A DNA stretch of 64,000 nt, from positions 868,001 to 932,000 of the forward strand of contig NC_083370.1 in assembly GCF_029542785.1 (NCBI RefSeq), read 5' to 3'. This DNA is from Malassezia japonica (taxonomy: Eukaryota > Basidiomycota > Malasseziomycetes > Malasseziales > Malasseziaceae). The position numbers and the translations under genes are program-made. Below, piece after piece: positions 8,722-18,641 of this stretch. Below the pieces are notes generated by a model that saw nothing but the letters and a program-made list of their open reading frames with translations, had not been told where the DNA came from and made no database searches. Numbering within the stretch: position 1 is the first letter of the stretch; each line of letters begins with the position of its first letter.

Positions 8722-11577
8722 CTATTGCGCTACAGCGGTGGGCTCCCTGCGCCGCTCCTGCAGCTCGTGCTGCTCGCTGCGCAGGGGGGGAACCTGCGCG
8801 GCGGCAGGCGGCACAAGATAGGCACGCAGCTGATCCTCGACCATCGTCTGCACCTCGCGCGTGAGCGACGTGGCGACCGTGAGCAGCGGCCCACTGAGGT
8901 TGAGGCGCCACACGGCATATGCTCCGGCCAGGAGCATGCACAGCAGCGTAAAGTACACAGGGCTCCGTAGCACCGCCATCATTTCGTTCCAGCCCAGGAC
9001 GATCAGCACACCGTACATCCACAGAGGAACCTGCGACATGCTCGACACCGTGCTGCGCTTCGCCTCGACGTAGAAGGCGTCGGCATCCTTGCGGAAACGC
9101 GCGCCGATATCGGTACTCTGCAGCTCGCTCAGCACCTGAAGCGACTGCTCGACTTCCAGCGGCTCCTCCTCTCCGGCACGTACGGCGGCAAGGTAGGCGG
9201 GGTCCTGCTCGCTCGCCTTGATTTTGTCGAGGAGCGCCGCGTCCGTCGGCGCGATGCGCGCATAGAGGGGAATGAGACGCAGCGTCGCGTCGCGCGCTTG
9301 GACAAACACGCCGTCAATGTCGTCGGTCGGCTTCCAGACGCGCGGCACGCCGTCCTGGTCGTAGCGGAAACGCTCCTCAAAGTTGGCGCGCAGGCGCAGC
9401 GAAAGCACTGCCTCGGCCGTCTGCTCGTGCACCTTGGTCATGAGCTGCTGCCAGCCGACGCGCTGCAGCGCGTGCACGCCCGCCGCGTCTTCTTCCGGCG
9501 TGCAGTTGAAGGTCGTCGCACGCTGCAAGTAGATCGCCGTCGCGTCGTCCATCACGCGGTTGTACGCACCGAGCACCTCGTCCCACATCTTGGGCGTGGG
9601 GCGGCTCAGCGCAAGCTCAACCGGCTCGGCAAGGCCTTTGCGCACCTCGCGCTGGACCTGCGTCACCATCTTTTTGCACTCGTCGGCACGCAGCGTGACC
9701 GAGGCGGCTTGGATCTCGGTCTCGAGCTGCGCGCGCTCCTCCGCGACGCTCCAGTCGGTATCGGGGAGGAGCATCGCATGCGTCGTCTCGTCAAACTGGC
9801 GCAGCGCAGACTCGTGCTGCTCACGCACCACCTGGCCAAAGTTGTACTGCGACGTGTTGCGGATCACATCGACAACCGCCGAACGGAATCCTTGCGTAAG
9901 CTGCGAGTGCAAGTTCTTAAGCTGCGCAAGCACGCTGGGGAGCAGCGCGGTGTTGAGCTTGGAGAGGAGCTCGGCGCGCTTCTTGGAATAGACACCTTGG
10001 TGGTAGCGGCTCGCATCCTTGTCAAAGGCCGCAAGCGCCGCGCCACGGTGCGTCGCCATCTCGGAGCCTAGCGTGGGGTGGACCTTGCCTGCATCCAAAA
10101 TCTTGCGCAGGGCCAGCACGGCGGTGAGGAAGTGGCTCGATGCCGCCTCGGCAATCTCGTCGCAGCGGAACTGCGCCAAGAGCTCCTGCTGGGTGGGCAA
10201 GTCGAGGTCCTTGTTCTGCACCACCTGGTCCCACACGCCTTCGAGGTAGTGGGGCAGACCGTCAATGGGGATGCGCTTGTGGTATTGCGTCTGGAAGACG
10301 TAGTTGGGGTCTTCGCGGTCGACGAAACGCGTGCGCAGCGCATCCACGGCCATGTCAAACTCGCGCGCGAGCAGCATCTTGTGGGGCAGCGTCGTAAACA
10401 TCACGTCGAAAAAGTCACTCAGCTTCGCCTCGGCAAGGTTCGCAGGCTTGCTCAGACTCGCCCAAATCCGGTCCAGATCAGCGAGCACCGTCGCCTGGAG
10501 GTTTTCGAGGGGCGTCGCACCGATAAAGTCACGGATCACAAAGAGAAGGAGCGTCTTGTCGTGCGACGCACCGGCACGCGCACGGCCGGCCTGGAACAGA
10601 GACAGATTCACGTCCAGCACCGTCTTGAGCAGGCCCATGTTGGCACCCTGGTACAGGCCCACTTGATTCTCCCACATATTCACAATGAGACACTCGGCCG
10701 TGGTCAGCGCAAAGAGCGCCGACTTGCGCTCAAAGTCTTGGTCCTCGCCGCGCTCACGGCCATCGGTGCCTTCGACATCCATCACAAGCACGTTACGGTC
10801 CATGCCACGGCACAGCCAAATACCTTTGGTTGTCTGCTGACGAGCGCGCTCGTCCATCACGTCAAAGTTTGTGCCGAAGAGCTTGTTGAGAAGCGTCGAC
10901 TTGCCGGTCGACTGCGAGCCAAGCACGGCACAGATGTCATAGCCAAAACCGACATCGGCCATACCCCAGTCCGACAGCTGCTTCTGGAAGGCTTGTGCAT
11001 GGAAATGCTGCTCTTCGTCAATCAGCTGCAGACGGTTGGGACGACGGGTCTCCGACACGGACGTCGCCTCGGAGGCGGCAGGTACAGCAGGCGCCGCGGC
11101 AGCCGCCGGCACAGGCGCCGCCTTCGTAGCAGTCGTCGCGCTCGCGGGAGTGACAATATCACTCGGAGCAGATCCAAGGCCACTCGCAGGCGTCGTAGGC
11201 ACCGCCTCGGCACCGCTCGGCAGGGGAATAGGGACAGACGCAGGCGCCTGCTCGACCACTGGCGGCACGGGCAGCGTCTCTGGCGCCCCCGAGGCAAGTA
11301 CAGGGTCCTGCATAGCCGGCGTGACAGCAGCAGGCTCCTTGGCAGTCGGAGCACCAAGCAGGGGGTCCTCTGCACTCACAACGCCAGCACCCGAAAGGCT
11401 CGCTGTCTCCGTAGAGGGAACCTTCTCCGCCACAGGCTCGGCGCTGCCGACCGGCAGCGGTGCAATATCGTCCGCAGGACCTTCGCCTAGCTTTGCAATT
11501 GGCGATTCGATCACTTCATCAGACAATCCAGGCGCATTGGAAAGCGCAGCACGCGCCATTTCTACGTCGCGCTCCAT
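8722..11577 (-). CDS. SEY1: Sey1, atlastin/RHD3-type dynamin-like GTPase for ER membrane fusion
   Basis: Predicted 951 aa, no intron needed. Sey1 fuses ER tubules to make three-way junctions. The GTPase domain begins near residue 215: GSQSTGKSTLLNKLFGT (P-loop), TTKGIWL (G2), VMDVEGTDGRERGEDQDFER (G3), FVIRDF (G4-type). A long helical middle region follows, and two hydrophobic segments near the C-terminus (MYGVLIVLGW, VYFTLLCMLLAGAYAVW) form the membrane hairpin. The N-terminal 180 or so residues are a low-complexity Ala/Pro/Glu/Val extension absent from budding yeast (about 776 aa). The frame continues to 11703 but without ATG; I use ATG 11575-11577, with ATG 11557-11559 as an alternative. 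Confidence 0.95.
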   Translation of the reverse strand: MERDVEMARAALSNAPGLSDEVIESPIAKLGEGPADDIAPLPVGSAEPVAEKVPSTETASLSGAGVVSAEDPLLGAPTAKEPAAVTPAMQDPVLASGAPETLPVPPVVEQAPASVPIPLPSGAEAVPTTPASGLGSAPSDIVTPASATTATKAAPVPAAAAAPAVPAASEATSVSETRRPNRLQLIDEEQHFHAQAFQKQLSDWGMADVGFGYDICAVLGSQSTGKSTLLNKLFGTNFDVMDERARQQTTKGIWLCRGMDRNVLVMDVEGTDGRERGEDQDFERKSALFALTTAECLIVNMWENQVGLYQGANMGLLKTVLDVNLSLFQAGRARAGASHDKTLLLFVIRDFIGATPLENLQATVLADLDRIWASLSKPANLAEAKLSDFFDVMFTTLPHKMLLAREFDMAVDALRTRFVDREDPNYVFQTQYHKRIPIDGLPHYLEGVWDQVVQNKDLDLPTQQELLAQFRCDEIAEAASSHFLTAVLALRKILDAGKVHPTLGSEMATHRGAALAAFDKDASRYHQGVYSKKRAELLSKLNTALLPSVLAQLKNLHSQLTQGFRSAVVDVIRNTSQYNFGQVVREQHESALRQFDETTHAMLLPDTDWSVAEERAQLETEIQAASVTLRADECKKMVTQVQREVRKGLAEPVELALSRPTPKMWDEVLGAYNRVMDDATAIYLQRATTFNCTPEEDAAGVHALQRVGWQQLMTKVHEQTAEAVLSLRLRANFEERFRYDQDGVPRVWKPTDDIDGVFVQARDATLRLIPLYARIAPTDAALLDKIKASEQDPAYLAAVRAGEEEPLEVEQSLQVLSELQSTDIGARFRKDADAFYVEAKRSTVSSMSQVPLWMYGVLIVLGWNEMMAVLRSPVYFTLLCMLLAGAYAVWRLNLSGPLLTVATSLTREVQTMVEDQLRAYLVPPAAAQVPPLRSEQHELQERRREPTAVAQ

Positions 11578-11969
11578 GCTGGAATCGGCGTACCAACACG
11601 AAGCTGGGGCTGGGCACAGACCCGGTGTTGTCAGCAGCCACGTGGCTTTTGGGGGGTGGGGGATACCCACACGCGGCCCGACCGTTCCAGTGGGCCGAGC
11701 CAAACACCAACCGAGACGCGTCTCTTAACACACAAGCTCTTAAATCAGAAGACCGAAAGTTTTATCTTTGTACAAAATCAAGTCGGGACACATTCGTGCT
11801 ATCAACAGTAGATCCTGAGTGTGCTACAGTCCAGCCATAGCCTAAACAGCCCGTCACATAAAATCATGAGAGGACCACCAACGTGGTCGAGTGAAACAGG
11901 AAAGTCCCGGCTGGGAAACCGTGTCGTTAAAACCCAATATTTTTCACATTTTGAAACGACTGGGCACAT
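11578..11969. other. Spacer between SEY1 and the upstream secreted-protein gene
   Basis: 392 bp that must contain the SEY1 promoter and the 3' untranslated region of the secreted-protein gene (both minus strand). It is more AT-rich near 11735-11960 than the flanking coding DNA. I see no further gene, repeat or RNA in it. Confidence 0.4.
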
Positions 11970-12344
11970 TTAGTGCTTCCAGTAAAGGATATCGTCGATG
12001 ATACCGAGGTCAAGAGCACCGAGCTTCTTGAAGGCCGACTTGGAGAGGTCGAACCACTCACCGTAGGTGCAGGTGTCACAGTGGTCGACAACCTTGACAG
12101 TCACCTTGTTGCCCTTGTGCGAGAGGGTAACCTCGTCACCGCACTTGAAAGGCGAGTCCTTGCGGACAGCAGCGACGAGGTCATCGTCGTTGGGGGCAGA
12201 GCCGCCGCAAGCGGGCTCAGCCATCATGTAGCCCGAGTAGTAAGTCACACGGCCGTTGTTGCCAGAGCGCTTGAGCTCGGTGGGGGCAGCGAGGGCAACG
12301 CTAAGGAGCGCGAAGAGAGAGGTAGCGAAGAAGGTAGCACGCAT
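11970..12344 (-). CDS. Small secreted double-psi beta-barrel (RlpA/barwin-like) protein
   Basis: 124 aa. Residues 1-20 are a typical signal peptide (hydrophobic FFATSLFALLSVALA, cleavage after AAP/A region) followed by a possible Kex-type KR at 25-26. The rest fits a double-psi beta-barrel: GRVTYYSGY, ACGG, DLVAAV, CGDEVTL, KVTVKVVDHCDTC, FDLSKSAFKKLG, and a final WKH. In this fold V-x-D-x-C is the hallmark around the central Asp. Such proteins include expansin-like and barwin-like cell-wall or defence proteins; no catalytic activity can be claimed. Five cysteines remain after the signal peptide, so probably at least one is unpaired or the count is odd by design. Codon choice is strongly biased, and a TATA element lies about 100 bp upstream, suggesting high expression. 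Confidence 0.88.
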   Translation of the reverse strand: MRATFFATSLFALLSVALAAPTELKRSGNNGRVTYYSGYMMAEPACGGSAPNDDDLVAAVRKDSPFKCGDEVTLSHKGNKVTVKVVDHCDTCTYGEWFDLSKSAFKKLGALDLGIIDDILYWKH

Positions 12345-13397
12345 TGTGGATAGGTTAAGGATGTGGTAGCGGGGCGTTGCCGACTGCTTGAAGTGGGTGA
12401 CTTGAGAAGTGGGGGTTGGTAAGGGAAAAGGGATCTACAATGCCTTAATATATATGTTATGCCCTCTTGGCGGAGCGGGGCAGGGCACCCTTTCAAATTC
12501 CTGGGACCGTCCCTAATTAGCGCGTGAGTACCCTTGTTTTTCGTGTGGATCGAGCATCGATGCACGCCCTGGCGCGGGTGATCTGCGGTTGTAGACAGCC
12601 GAGTAACAATCGAGGGGATTGTACCTAGATACCCCAATCCTATTTGCCACGCTTTTTTTATTTTGAGCGAATCGACGCTTGGACCTCGTATTGCGGCACA
12701 GCGGCCTAGACCTGTCGCGCGGGGCGAGTGCTGCCACTTTTTGGCTAAGATTGACTAAAAACGAGGGGTGAGACCAATGAGCGCCCCCTTTTCCAATTTT
12801 AAAGTCACAAGGCTGAATGGGCGATCCGAAATTGACACGTCGCAGCTGTTTACTGTACTGATTACGCGTCCCGACGCGAGTCTGGCACGACTGTGGTAAA
12901 AATAGTGTATTTGGTGCCAAACACGTGGGTTTTGGGGAACCTCCACTGCACAGCCGAACCGGACCTCGGCCGGCTTTATGCACTTCCCGGGCCCTCTTCA
13001 CATCGATCGGCATCGTCGGTTTCAACAAAGATATGTGCACGTGAAACAGCATGGTGCCACGTGTTTGTGCCGCGTGACACTTCTGGATATATGCAGGATA
13101 AGGGAACTATGAAATCGCGCCCAATTGTTGGGACGCGGCACTAGTCTGATTTGTTAACATCGATAGACTAATCCTCGTAGGCCTCGATATGAGTTGCCGA
13201 CTGCGCCTGCAATCGCACTTTAATTCACATCAGGGCCGCGGGGCTATCGGCCGAATCCTATTGCGTCGCCAGCCATCGACCGTTGGGGCAGCAGCTCATA
13301 TCCATTTCTGCACTGCAATCGCCCGCAGCTAGGCGCAAAGAACCGCGAACGCCATCTTATTTTTAACATCGGACCTCCTGGTCGATGTTCTAAAGAC
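12345..13397. promoter_or_regulatory. 1 kb divergent spacer with three CACGTG boxes, upstream of the MGA2-type gene
   Basis: The longest gene-free stretch in the window, and the most AT-rich. CACGTG palindromes occur at 12922-12927, 13038-13043 and 13058-13063; the last two are 20 bp apart. CACGTG is bound by bHLH factors of the Cbf1/Pho4/SREBP class; which one would act here is unknown. Open frames of up to 179 codons on the minus strand (12513..13052) have no protein-like features and I do not call them genes. Confidence 0.4.
12448..12455 (-). promoter_or_regulatory. TATA-box-like element of the secreted-protein gene
   Basis: The run ATATATAT lies about 104 bp upstream of the start codon at 12344, in an AT-rich stretch; most other spacers in the window lack such an element. 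Confidence 0.45.
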
Positions 13398-16300
13398 ATG
13401 ACGGTTACTACGAGACTGGGCGCGAACGACCCAGTTTCTGCACACGCCAAGAGCTACGGCGATTACGCTCAACTACTCACGGACAGAAACACTCCTACGC
13501 CACCCAGCCTGACTTCGGAGAGCTCGCCAGAGTCGTATCACGACCAGGAGGACTCTGTTCCTGAGCCAAATTACGCTTCTTCTCCTCTACACTTGCGCCA
13601 TCCGAGCGCGGCGCCCTCCGAAGACGACTTTTTGAACGACTGGCGGGCACTGAGCTCCTCGGCCGCCTTTTCGTCGTCTCTCGCAGAAATGTCGCAAAGC
13701 AAAATGCCTCAGTCGGGTACCTTTCCTCTAGTGGTGGATGAATCGGAGCAAAAGTTTATGCCCGGCGCCTTGACGGACAATGGCGAATCGAAGCAGTCCA
13801 TGCACGCTGCGCCGCACCCGATGGATGCCGAGCTGCCCGCACACACCTGGTTTCACGATACCATGCCTATGTCTATGGATGCACGGAACAAGGGCATGTA
13901 CGGCGTGCTGCCAGGACCAGGCTCCTCGACGACAACCATGCCTGGCATGTTTTCGCTGCGTGACATGCAGACAAACCGGGATGAGGCCATGTTTCACTCG
14001 ATGATCGAGGAGAACCACTGCGCGCCGCCTGCTGCTTTCGAGGCGATGTCGATGTCGAACAATTCGTCGAATTCCATGATGCATCCCGCTTCTCAGGGGA
14101 CAATCTCGCAAGAGTCCAACAGCATCGCGCCGGGCATGCTGGATGACTCGTCCCACCTTCATCGTGCGGGCCCCAGCGCAGTTGCAGCGGGAATGGCCGG
14201 TGCTGTTTCGGTTGCTGATCCCGACCTTGGTACGTCGGCGATGCACGTCATCCGTCCGAACCGCAACCAGCTGCCCCAAGACATGGAGATCCACGTGCAC
14301 GGTGTGCCGGCCACTGGCGCCAAGTCGCGCGTCGAGACGCAGATCCGTATGCGCATTGAGCTTGTGGTGCGTGGCGCAAAAGTCGAAGATGGCAACCCAA
14401 CTTGGGAGCGCATCGGCTCCTTTGGCCACATCAAGGTGCCGCCGCTGAGTGGCACAAAGCGCAAGTCGAAGAAGCACCAGAAAGTCAACGTGCCTTCTGA
14501 GTCCCTGCTGCTGCTAGAGGCCGACGTCGTGAATGCGACCCCCCCTCATGCGCGCGTGTATGTCTGCAACAGCTGCCGCGAGCGTGAGCGCAAACGTGCC
14601 CACCGCAAAAAGTCGAAGAAGCTCTCGGCGAGCGTCCACCCCACGGAGGAAGAGATGCGTGCGCTGGACATCAACCCCGAGCTGCCGAATGCGTCGGAGC
14701 TCGCTGCCGAGCGCATGGAGGAAGAGGAGCGCAAGCATGCTGTGCTCTTCAACTGTGGCGACTACATCGACTTCCACGACGGCGAGGCCGTCCTCTCGAC
14801 GCGTATCACCTGCTACTGCCGTCACCACCGGGAGAAGCTTGGTTTCCGCATCGTCTTTACGCTGCGCGACAGCCACGGCGAGTTTGTGGCGACCGGCGCA
14901 ACTCCACCGATCATGATTATGGACGATCACAAGTCGGTTACGCAGTCCGCTGCCGCGCAACGCCCTGCGCGTCCCACGGAAGCGTACGGCCCGCCGCAGG
15001 TCGACTATGGCTCGGAGGACTCGACGCAGATGAACACGACGTCGCCGAAGGGTGTTTACATGACACCAGCCGGTCTTGCGAACCGTGCGCGCGAGCGTCC
15101 CAAGCCCTACGATGAACGTCGTCGCTTGCGTGGCGGAAAGGACCACAGCGCGAACGGTGCGCCGATGGACCCGAGCAGCATGTCGTTCCTCTTGGACTCG
15201 TCGCGCAACTTTTTGTGGAACTCGATGCCAGGAGAAAACGGGCGCGGCACTTCGCCTGCGACGTCGACCTCATCGAACGTCATGCCCGACGCCCTCAATG
15301 CCCAGCTCGGCTCAGTGTCGCCTGCATCAGTCGCTGACTCGGCGAATATGCTTGCGACACCGCTGTCGATCGACATGCTTCCGCCGAACCACATGTCCGG
15401 CATGGCGATGGACCCACTCTTTTCCTCGCCGCCGCAAGAGCGGAACGAAACGCTTCCCGCGCTCGAGACCCCAGCTCCGGCCTCGGATGCGTCTGTGCCG
15501 CACATCACCAAGATGATTCCTGCCGAGGGACCGACGACGGGCGGTATCGAGATTACTGTACTGGGCGAAAACTTTACCGAAGGCCTTCAATGTGTCTTCG
15601 GCGACACGCCGAGTACGTGTACGCGTGTTTGGGCGAGCACGACGCTCGTGTGCCTGCTTCCCCCCCGTTTCCGCCCCGGGCCCGTGATCGTCAGTCTGCA
15701 GCATGGCGCACCCACATTGGGCTCGCCGGTTCCGAACCAGCCGCTGCAGCTCTTTACATACATCGACGCTACAGATCGTGCGCTGATGGAGCTTGCGCTG
15801 CAGGTTGTCGGCCTACAGATGACGGGCCAGATGGCGTCGGCACGCGACGTGGCGATGCGCATCGTCCACTCGTCGCAGGGCGACAGCTCTGGCTCGTTTG
15901 ACTCCAAGGCGCCCCAGGCCCAGGACGAGGGCGAGATGCTCAACGTGTCCGAGCTGCTTGCATACGGCCTGCGTCTGTGCGCACAGCGCAACGCGCCGCG
16001 GTCGAGCATCCAAGACTCGATCCTCGGTTTCTTGAGCTTGATGGACGTGGAGCTGGATTCCGCCGACCTGCCCAAGGACTGTGTTCCCTGCCACGATGCG
16101 ATCCATGCGTGCAACGCGCAAGGACACACGCTGCTTCACCTTGCTGTGCTCTTGAACTACAACCGCCTTACGTCCGATCTGCTGAAGCGCGGCTGCCCGA
16201 TCAATGCACAGGACGTGAACGGATTTACGCCGCTGCATTTTGCTAGCTTGCACGGCTCGCTCGCAATCACGCGCCTGCTGCTTGACCACGGTGCCACGCC

Positions 16301-17195
16301 CTATGTGACCAATTACCAAGGCTTGCGGGCTATCGACGTTGCGCGCCGCTCGGACATGATCGACACCGAGCAAATCCTGGCCGAATACATGGCCGAGTCC
16401 AACGACGAGCCGGGTTACTCGGATGCGAGCGAGTCGGAGTCGGAGGACGAGGAGGAGGAAGAGGAGCGGACGCCGACGTCTGTGACTCGGGCCATGTTTG
16501 AACAGGATGACGAAGTCTCGGATGCTGAGTCGGATGCGTCTGAAGATGCTGGCATTTCCTTTGCAGAGCTCGCCGCACTTCAGCGGGCTGCTCAGACGTC
16601 TGAGGACGAGGAGGCGACGCCTAGCTCGTCGCCGCGGAATAGCTGGCACTTTGGCCTGCTTCGACGCATGAGCCCCAAGGCGATCCGCGATCGCCACGAC
16701 TCTTGGCTCGGCTATGATACACCGAAAAGCGAGAACAAACCGGCGATGCTCACCGAGAGCGCGGCATTCGATAAGTCGTCGAATGCGCCAACGACCCCGC
16801 CGCAAATCCAGTCGCCGCCGCCCACGTACGACGAGGCGACGCTCGACGACGAGTCGGGCACATCGCGACACGTCCTCGGTGAAAAGCTCGTCACGTCGCA
16901 GGAGGGCGCGCGCTTGCGCGAGCGTAAGCGTACAGACGAAGCTCGGACGCTCAAGCTGCATGGGAGCGCCTCGGGTTCGCGTCTGCGGCAGCGCACTCGC
17001 CGCACCGCCAAGGAGGCTACGGACGAGGCGAACCCGTACGTTAGGCAGCGCCTGGGTGTGTACGATGATCATATGCTGCTGTGGTTCTGGATCCCAGCGA
17101 TGATCGCAGTCTTCCTTTTGACCGTTGTGCTGAACAACGGCTCATTCTTGTCTCATGACACACCGACGGTACGCGTCGCGTCTGTATCCACATAG
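13398..17195 (+). CDS. MGA2: Mga2/Spt23-type ER-anchored transcription regulator (IPT + ankyrin + C-terminal TM)
   Basis: 1265 aa, single exon. The N-terminal 290 residues are Met/Ser-rich and disordered. A conserved fungal segment follows (HVIRPNRNQLPQDMEIHVHG ... CNSCRERERKRAHRKKSKK, about residues 287-415), then an IPT/TIG domain at about 701-775 (ITKMIPAEGPTTGGIEITVLG), two ankyrin repeats at about 905-985 (GHTLLHLAVLLNYNRLTSDLL, GFTPLHFASLHGS), an acidic stretch, a PPTY motif at 1141-1144, and one transmembrane segment at about 1226-1245 (FWIPAMIAVFLLTVVL). This is the order in yeast Mga2/Spt23, which sit in the ER, sense lipid packing and are cleaved after Rsp5 ubiquitination to induce the OLE1 desaturase. 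The PPxY fits Rsp5 binding. Confidence 0.9.
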   Translation: MTVTTRLGANDPVSAHAKSYGDYAQLLTDRNTPTPPSLTSESSPESYHDQEDSVPEPNYASSPLHLRHPSAAPSEDDFLNDWRALSSSAAFSSSLAEMSQSKMPQSGTFPLVVDESEQKFMPGALTDNGESKQSMHAAPHPMDAELPAHTWFHDTMPMSMDARNKGMYGVLPGPGSSTTTMPGMFSLRDMQTNRDEAMFHSMIEENHCAPPAAFEAMSMSNNSSNSMMHPASQGTISQESNSIAPGMLDDSSHLHRAGPSAVAAGMAGAVSVADPDLGTSAMHVIRPNRNQLPQDMEIHVHGVPATGAKSRVETQIRMRIELVVRGAKVEDGNPTWERIGSFGHIKVPPLSGTKRKSKKHQKVNVPSESLLLLEADVVNATPPHARVYVCNSCRERERKRAHRKKSKKLSASVHPTEEEMRALDINPELPNASELAAERMEEEERKHAVLFNCGDYIDFHDGEAVLSTRITCYCRHHREKLGFRIVFTLRDSHGEFVATGATPPIMIMDDHKSVTQSAAAQRPARPTEAYGPPQVDYGSEDSTQMNTTSPKGVYMTPAGLANRARERPKPYDERRRLRGGKDHSANGAPMDPSSMSFLLDSSRNFLWNSMPGENGRGTSPATSTSSNVMPDALNAQLGSVSPASVADSANMLATPLSIDMLPPNHMSGMAMDPLFSSPPQERNETLPALETPAPASDASVPHITKMIPAEGPTTGGIEITVLGENFTEGLQCVFGDTPSTCTRVWASTTLVCLLPPRFRPGPVIVSLQHGAPTLGSPVPNQPLQLFTYIDATDRALMELALQVVGLQMTGQMASARDVAMRIVHSSQGDSSGSFDSKAPQAQDEGEMLNVSELLAYGLRLCAQRNAPRSSIQDSILGFLSLMDVELDSADLPKDCVPCHDAIHACNAQGHTLLHLAVLLNYNRLTSDLLKRGCPINAQDVNGFTPLHFASLHGSLAITRLLLDHGATPYVTNYQGLRAIDVARRSDMIDTEQILAEYMAESNDEPGYSDASESESEDEEEEEERTPTSVTRAMFEQDDEVSDAESDASEDAGISFAELAALQRAAQTSEDEEATPSSSPRNSWHFGLLRRMSPKAIRDRHDSWLGYDTPKSENKPAMLTESAAFDKSSNAPTTPPQIQSPPPTYDEATLDDESGTSRHVLGEKLVTSQEGARLRERKRTDEARTLKLHGSASGSRLRQRTRRTAKEATDEANPYVRQRLGVYDDHMLLWFWIPAMIAVFLLTVVLNNGSFLSHDTPTVRVASVST

Positions 17196-17235
17196 TCAAG
17201 CTAATGTCTACTGGGAAAGGGTTTCTTCTGTCTGA

Positions 17236-18269
17236 CTAAAGTCCTGCGTCAGCGAGGCAACATACAGAGTGACCAGTCTGCTGGGCGTGCATCGCGATGC
17301 CCTTCTCGCCTTCGAGACGCTGGCCGCAGGTGCGGCATGTGATGGAAAAGGTCGCCGTGTCCGTATAGTAGTGCTGCGATTGCAGCTGCGTGACAAGGTG
17401 CTGGCACGCGTCTGTGAGCCCCGGCTGCGACACGGCGAAAGCAGTGGTGCCACGCTCGGGCGGCGCGTCAGGCGTTGGAAGCCCGACCAACACGTCATAG
17501 TGGCTGGGTTAGCCTAACCACGTACATTCCAGCGTAGGCAAGCAGCCATGCCGTCGAATATCCTTGCTGTTCGCCGAACTTGTGGCACACGCCGCTCTTG
17601 GCGTCCCAGCACCAGATTTCAACCTGGAAGTGAGCGGCAAATAGCGCCAGCTCCACCGCGCCGCCCCATGTTGTGGGCTTCACGAGTTTGGCCAAGTAGG
17701 ACTCGCGCGACTCGCTGCGTTAGTCGTCGAACGTACCCTAAAATCGCACTCGAATACGTATCCGGGTCCTTGCGCAAGAGTTCGACGGCGACTGGGTCAG
17801 TGACGCTAACGTACGCTGCCGCAATGCACGGCTGCTTTCTAGGTCGGTCGAATGTTGTCGGGCAAATTGTACCGCATGAAACAGGCAGCTATTGTCATCC
17901 GGGATTGTATGCAAAGCCAAGCACTGGCTGTGGGGGCCTAGCGGCACGTGCGTCCGCACCGGTGGCGAGTTCGACGAATTTGATGTTGCCGGTGCGCACG
18001 CGCTCTTTTGTTCGACAACCACCGAGTCCCCCGCGCGCAAGCTCAGTGGAGGTGACGTCAATGCTGCATTACCTTGTACAGAGTCAATGGGAAGCGGTCG
18101 GGGCGGAAATCCGCTTTTGACTAGGTTAGTCAGAAGACATACGTTGTTGTTGGCTGCTAGGCACGTCTGTACAGGCAGTGATGAAATCCTGTAGATCGCG
18201 CAAAGTGGTTGGAGGCGTATTCTGCAGCGGAAATGTGTGCGTTCCTGATGCGTGGCGCAGGCGCAACAT
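17236..18269 (-). CDS. OTU1: Otu1/YOD1 deubiquitinase of the Cdc48 pathway
   Basis: Predicted 314 aa from complement(join(17236..17503, 17526..17714, 17737..17791, 17815..18120, 18143..18269)). Three parts match Otu1: an N-terminal UBX-like domain (MLRLRHASGTHTF ... QQQLKSGFPPRPL ... LRAGDSVVVE), the OTU cysteine protease domain (PDDNSCLFHAV with the catalytic Asp and Cys; TTWGGAVELALFA; catalytic His in AGIHYDVL), and a C-terminal C2H2 finger (CRTCGQRLEGEKGIAMHAQQTGH). Introns are 22, 23, 22 and 22 nt; each junction restores a family motif, e.g. QQQ|LKSGFPP and YAG|IHYD. Otu1 trims ubiquitin chains on Cdc48 substrates. Divergent from the metallothionein gene. Confidence 0.9.
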
Positions 18270-18641
18270 CGTCCAATTGTGGAGAAAGCCAACGCGCGTA
18301 TGCACACGACACAGCGGCCTTGGGCCGGCCAGCGTGTACATCATCATTGGCTGGCATTAATTGCGCATATTCCAACCAATCCAATCTTGGTATTGGTTCT
18401 CCGAAATCCCAAAATCCTACGCTTGGCATCAGCCCATTTGCAGAACCGACAATTTTGCGCGAATTATGCACCAATCAAGTGTGCGCTTTGGCGCAGCATA
18501 CCCAAATGATTGGCGGCAATAATCTCGCATCTAACAATTCGAGGGCAAATGCACCCGCGCCACCCGGGCAGGCAAGAAAGGCGGAAAAGTATTAAAGAAA
18601 CGAGGCGGCTTGCAACTCACAACAACACAATCCTCTTTCAA
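18270..18641. promoter_or_regulatory. Divergent OTU1/metallothionein promoter with seven CCAAT boxes
   Basis: 372 bp between start codons. CCAAT pentamers, either strand: 18273-18277 (+), 18346-18350 (-), 18376-18380 (+), 18381-18385 (+), 18392-18396 (-), 18471-18475 (+), 18509-18513 (-). CCAAT is bound by the Hap2/3/5 complex. A TATTAAAG element near 18590 lies about 50 bp before the metallothionein ATG. No other gene is visible here. Confidence 0.6.

Noticed and set aside
12513..13052. 179-codon minus-strand frame in the 1 kb spacer
   Set aside because: No domain, no biased codon use, no introns that improve it; probably chance.
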